Origin: Actinomycetota bacterium
GTDB lineage: Bacteria > Actinomycetota > Acidimicrobiia > Acidimicrobiales > SZUA-35
Direction: 5' to 3'
Assembly (NCBI GenBank): GCA_027730885.1
Contig: JAQCHM010000169.1
Span: 1 to 7,228, forward strand
DNA: 7,228 nt
Shown here: positions 5,787 to 7,228 of the stretch, in pieces
How the letters are laid out: each line of letters opens with the position of its first letter
How positions within the stretch are numbered: position 1 is the first letter of the stretch
Made by a program: the position numbers and the translations under genes
The notes under the pieces: model-generated
The model's database searches: none
What the model was told of the DNA's origin: nothing
The model's input: the letters and a program-made list of their open reading frames with translations, nothing else

Positions 5787-6836
5787 CTACGTCGACAGGC
5801 CGAGCAGGGCGGCCTCGACCCGGCGGGTGTTCGCGACCTTGTACTGGTCGAGGTCGAGTTCTTCGTCCTGTTGGCCTTGCTGGCCGTTCAGGTAACGGGC
5901 ATAGACGCCTTCGCCGATGCATGCGAGGCGCCAGCTGGCGAACGCGCGGTAGTAGTCGACCGCCTCGAGCGAGACCTGCATCTGGTCGGCGTAGAGACCC
6001 GCCATCTCGTCCCGGCTCAGGAAACCGGGGAGGCCGGTGGTCTCGTTGTCGCCGCGCGGTTCGGGCTCACCGGGCTCGTGCCAATATCCGAGTAGTCCCG
6101 CGAGGTCGGCAAGGGGGTCGCCGAGCGTGCACAACTCCCAGTCGATCACACCGACGACGGGACCTTCGGGGTCCATCATGCAGTTCGACAATCGGTAGTC
6201 GCCGTGGGCGATGGTGGTGACGGCGTCGGTCGGAGCTCGGCGGGCCAAGGTGTCTCGCACGGCATCGATGAGCGGTAGCTCTCGTGTCTTGGACTGCTCC
6301 CATTGACCGGACCAGCGCTTGATCTGACGCTCGATGTAGCCGCCCCGCTTCGCCAGGTCACCGAGGCCGACCTCGTCGATGTCGACTCGGTGCAGGGTGC
6401 ACAAGGTGTCGACCAGCTCGTGGCACATACGCGTTCGCACCGCTGCGGAGAGTGTCCGACCGATCTCGATGTCACGGACGACGATCCCGTCGAGGTGGTG
6501 CATGACATAGAAGTCACGGTCGTTGACCGAAGGATCCTGGCACAGGCCGACCAGTCGAGGAACCGGAACCGGGCTGGTCGCGAGCGCGTGCATGAGGCGG
6601 TACTCGCGGGCCATATCGTGGGCGCTCGGGAGCAGTGGACCGAGGGGAGGACGGCGTAGGACGAAGCGCCTGGCTTCGGTGTCGGTGACCGTGAACGTCA
6701 TGTTCGACCGTCCCCCGGGGATGAGGCCGAACTGCAGCGGCGGCGAGATGTCGGTATGGTCGGACATCCAACGAGTCACCGCGTCGGTGTCGATGCCGTC
6801 AGGGGACGCAGACGAGATCTGCTGGTCGGTGCTCAT
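5787..6836 (-). CDS. Aminoglycoside phosphotransferase-like kinase (ACAD10/FadE36-type APH domain protein)
   Basis: The 349-residue protein has the protein-kinase-like APH fold. The N-lobe holds IPGGRSNMTFTV (39-50), RRFVLRRPPLGPLLPSAHDM (56-75) and the REYR helix. The catalytic loop is HGDYRLSN at 211-218, with D213 as the likely base and N218, and the metal-binding segment is VIDWELCTLGDPLADL at 230-245 with D232. The P-P-x-G-x-L-L-x-S/A-A-H-D-M pattern is typical of the branch related to ACAD10 and mycobacterial FadE36, which is linked to acyl-CoA metabolism rather than to antibiotic resistance; the exact substrate is unknown. The start at 6836 (MSTDQQ) is chosen as the usual N-terminus length; an in-frame ATG at 6887 would add 17 residues. 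It faces away from the amidase gene across about 84 bases and converges on the AhpD-like gene. A cytoplasmic location is likely, as no signal or membrane segment is seen. Confidence 0.88.
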   Translation of the reverse strand: MSTDQQISSASPDGIDTDAVTRWMSDHTDISPPLQFGLIPGGRSNMTFTVTDTEARRFVLRRPPLGPLLPSAHDMAREYRLMHALATSPVPVPRLVGLCQDPSVNDRDFYVMHHLDGIVVRDIEIGRTLSAAVRTRMCHELVDTLCTLHRVDIDEVGLGDLAKRGGYIERQIKRWSGQWEQSKTRELPLIDAVRDTLARRAPTDAVTTIAHGDYRLSNCMMDPEGPVVGVIDWELCTLGDPLADLAGLLGYWHEPGEPEPRGDNETTGLPGFLSRDEMAGLYADQMQVSLEAVDYYRAFASWRLACIGEGVYARYLNGQQGQQDEELDLDQYKVANTRRVEAALLGLST

Positions 6837-6920
6837 CGGCCCAGTCTGCCAGCAGCGACCGGCCGGGTCCGAACCGGCATCGAACATGGGTGAAAAAGGG
6901 ACGAAGGGACAACCAACGCC

Positions 6921-7228
6921 ATGCAGAATCCGACCGAACCGACGACGGGGAACGACCTCGGTCTGCGTCCGGCGACCGAGCTCATGGCTCTCCTACGGGC
7001 ACGGGAGCTGTCGAGCCGCGAGCTCCTCGACCACTATCTCGAACGTATCGACGTCATCAACCCCGCGATCAACGCCGTGGTGACCCTGGACGTTGACGGG
7101 GCGAGGCGCCGAGCTGACGAAGCCGATGCGGAGCGGTTGCGACGCGGGGAGGACGAGCTCGGCTCTCTGCACGGCTTGCCTATGACCGTGAAAGATGCGG
7201 TGGCGACCGCCGGTATGCGAAGCACCGG
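6921..7228 (+). CDS. Amidase-signature family enzyme, N-terminal part (3'-truncated by window edge)
   Basis: An ATG at 6921 opens a frame that remains open to the window end, giving 102 complete codons. The N-terminal helices LRPATELMALLRARELSSRE and LLDHYLERIDVINPAINAVV are typical of the amidase-signature (AS) family, including GatA. LHGLPMTVKDAVATAGMRSTG contains Lys91, the first residue of the Ser-cisSer-Lys catalytic triad, in the family's G-x-P-x-x-V-K-D context. The two serines and the glycine-rich signature lie beyond the window. The family hydrolyses amides or, as GatA, releases ammonia from glutamine; a stand-alone amidase is likelier than GatA because no gatC precedes it. A weak Shine-Dalgarno AAGGGA at 6904-6909 lies 11 bases upstream. 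The gene is divergent from the phosphotransferase, so the 6837-6920 gap should hold promoters for both, though no clear -35/-10 pair was recognised. Confidence 0.88.
   Translation, partial: MQNPTEPTTGNDLGLRPATELMALLRARELSSRELLDHYLERIDVINPAINAVVTLDVDGARRRADEADAERLRRGEDELGSLHGLPMTVKDAVATAGMRST

Noticed and set aside
5482..5922. Minus-strand open frame across the convergent junction
   Set aside because: It overlaps the end of the phosphotransferase gene in another frame and the AhpD-like gene on the other strand, and has no recognisable domain.

Overview
The window is about two-thirds G+C and densely packed. Its gene types (a C-x2-C acidic actinobacterial small protein, a tandem ThyX-like protein, an ACAD10/FadE36-type phosphotransferase) and weak Shine-Dalgarno sequences suggest a high-GC actinobacterium, possibly of the Acidimicrobiia. 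That placement is inference; there is no rRNA or other marker here. No tRNA, rRNA, CRISPR array or insertion sequence was seen.

Layout. Bases 2-385 are the 3' end of a diacylglycerol/sphingosine-kinase-like lipid kinase. Nineteen bases later comes a 546-residue protein with two degenerate ThyX-like halves (405-2045). Next is a secreted LysM + lytic transglycosylase cell-wall enzyme (2169-3179) carrying two in-frame tandem duplications. A 121-base gap with a stem-loop (3217-3238) precedes a compact five-gene plus-strand block: an Asp-rich protein with a cysteine knuckle (3301-3801), a small helical protein (3798-4322), a GNAT acetyltransferase (4319-4789), a Nudix hydrolase (4782-5198) and an AhpD/carboxymuconolactone-decarboxylase-like protein (5209-5769). 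The first four overlap by 4-8 bases and the last follows after 10 bases, so they probably form one transcript. A phosphotransferase lies convergent on the minus strand (6836-5787), with a hairpin at the junction. An amidase-signature enzyme starts divergently at 6921 and runs off the end.

The main result is the gene at 5209-5769. A conventional gene caller would split it into an 85-residue piece ending at TGA 5464-5466 and a downstream piece. Both pieces are in the same frame and together make one complete AhpD-like domain. The TGA falls exactly where the second cysteine of the C-x-H-C redox motif belongs, giving C83-V-H85-U86. Twenty bases after the TGA begins the apical loop of a 7-bp stem-loop, with G as the first loop base, as in bacterial SECIS elements. 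The best reading is a selenocysteine-containing AhpD-like oxidoreductase. The selenocysteine machinery is not in the window and must be looked for elsewhere in the genome.

How the genes work together is only partly clear. The five-gene block combines small redox, Nudix and acetyltransferase enzymes, which would fit a housekeeping or stress-protection operon. No shared substrate can be read from the sequence.
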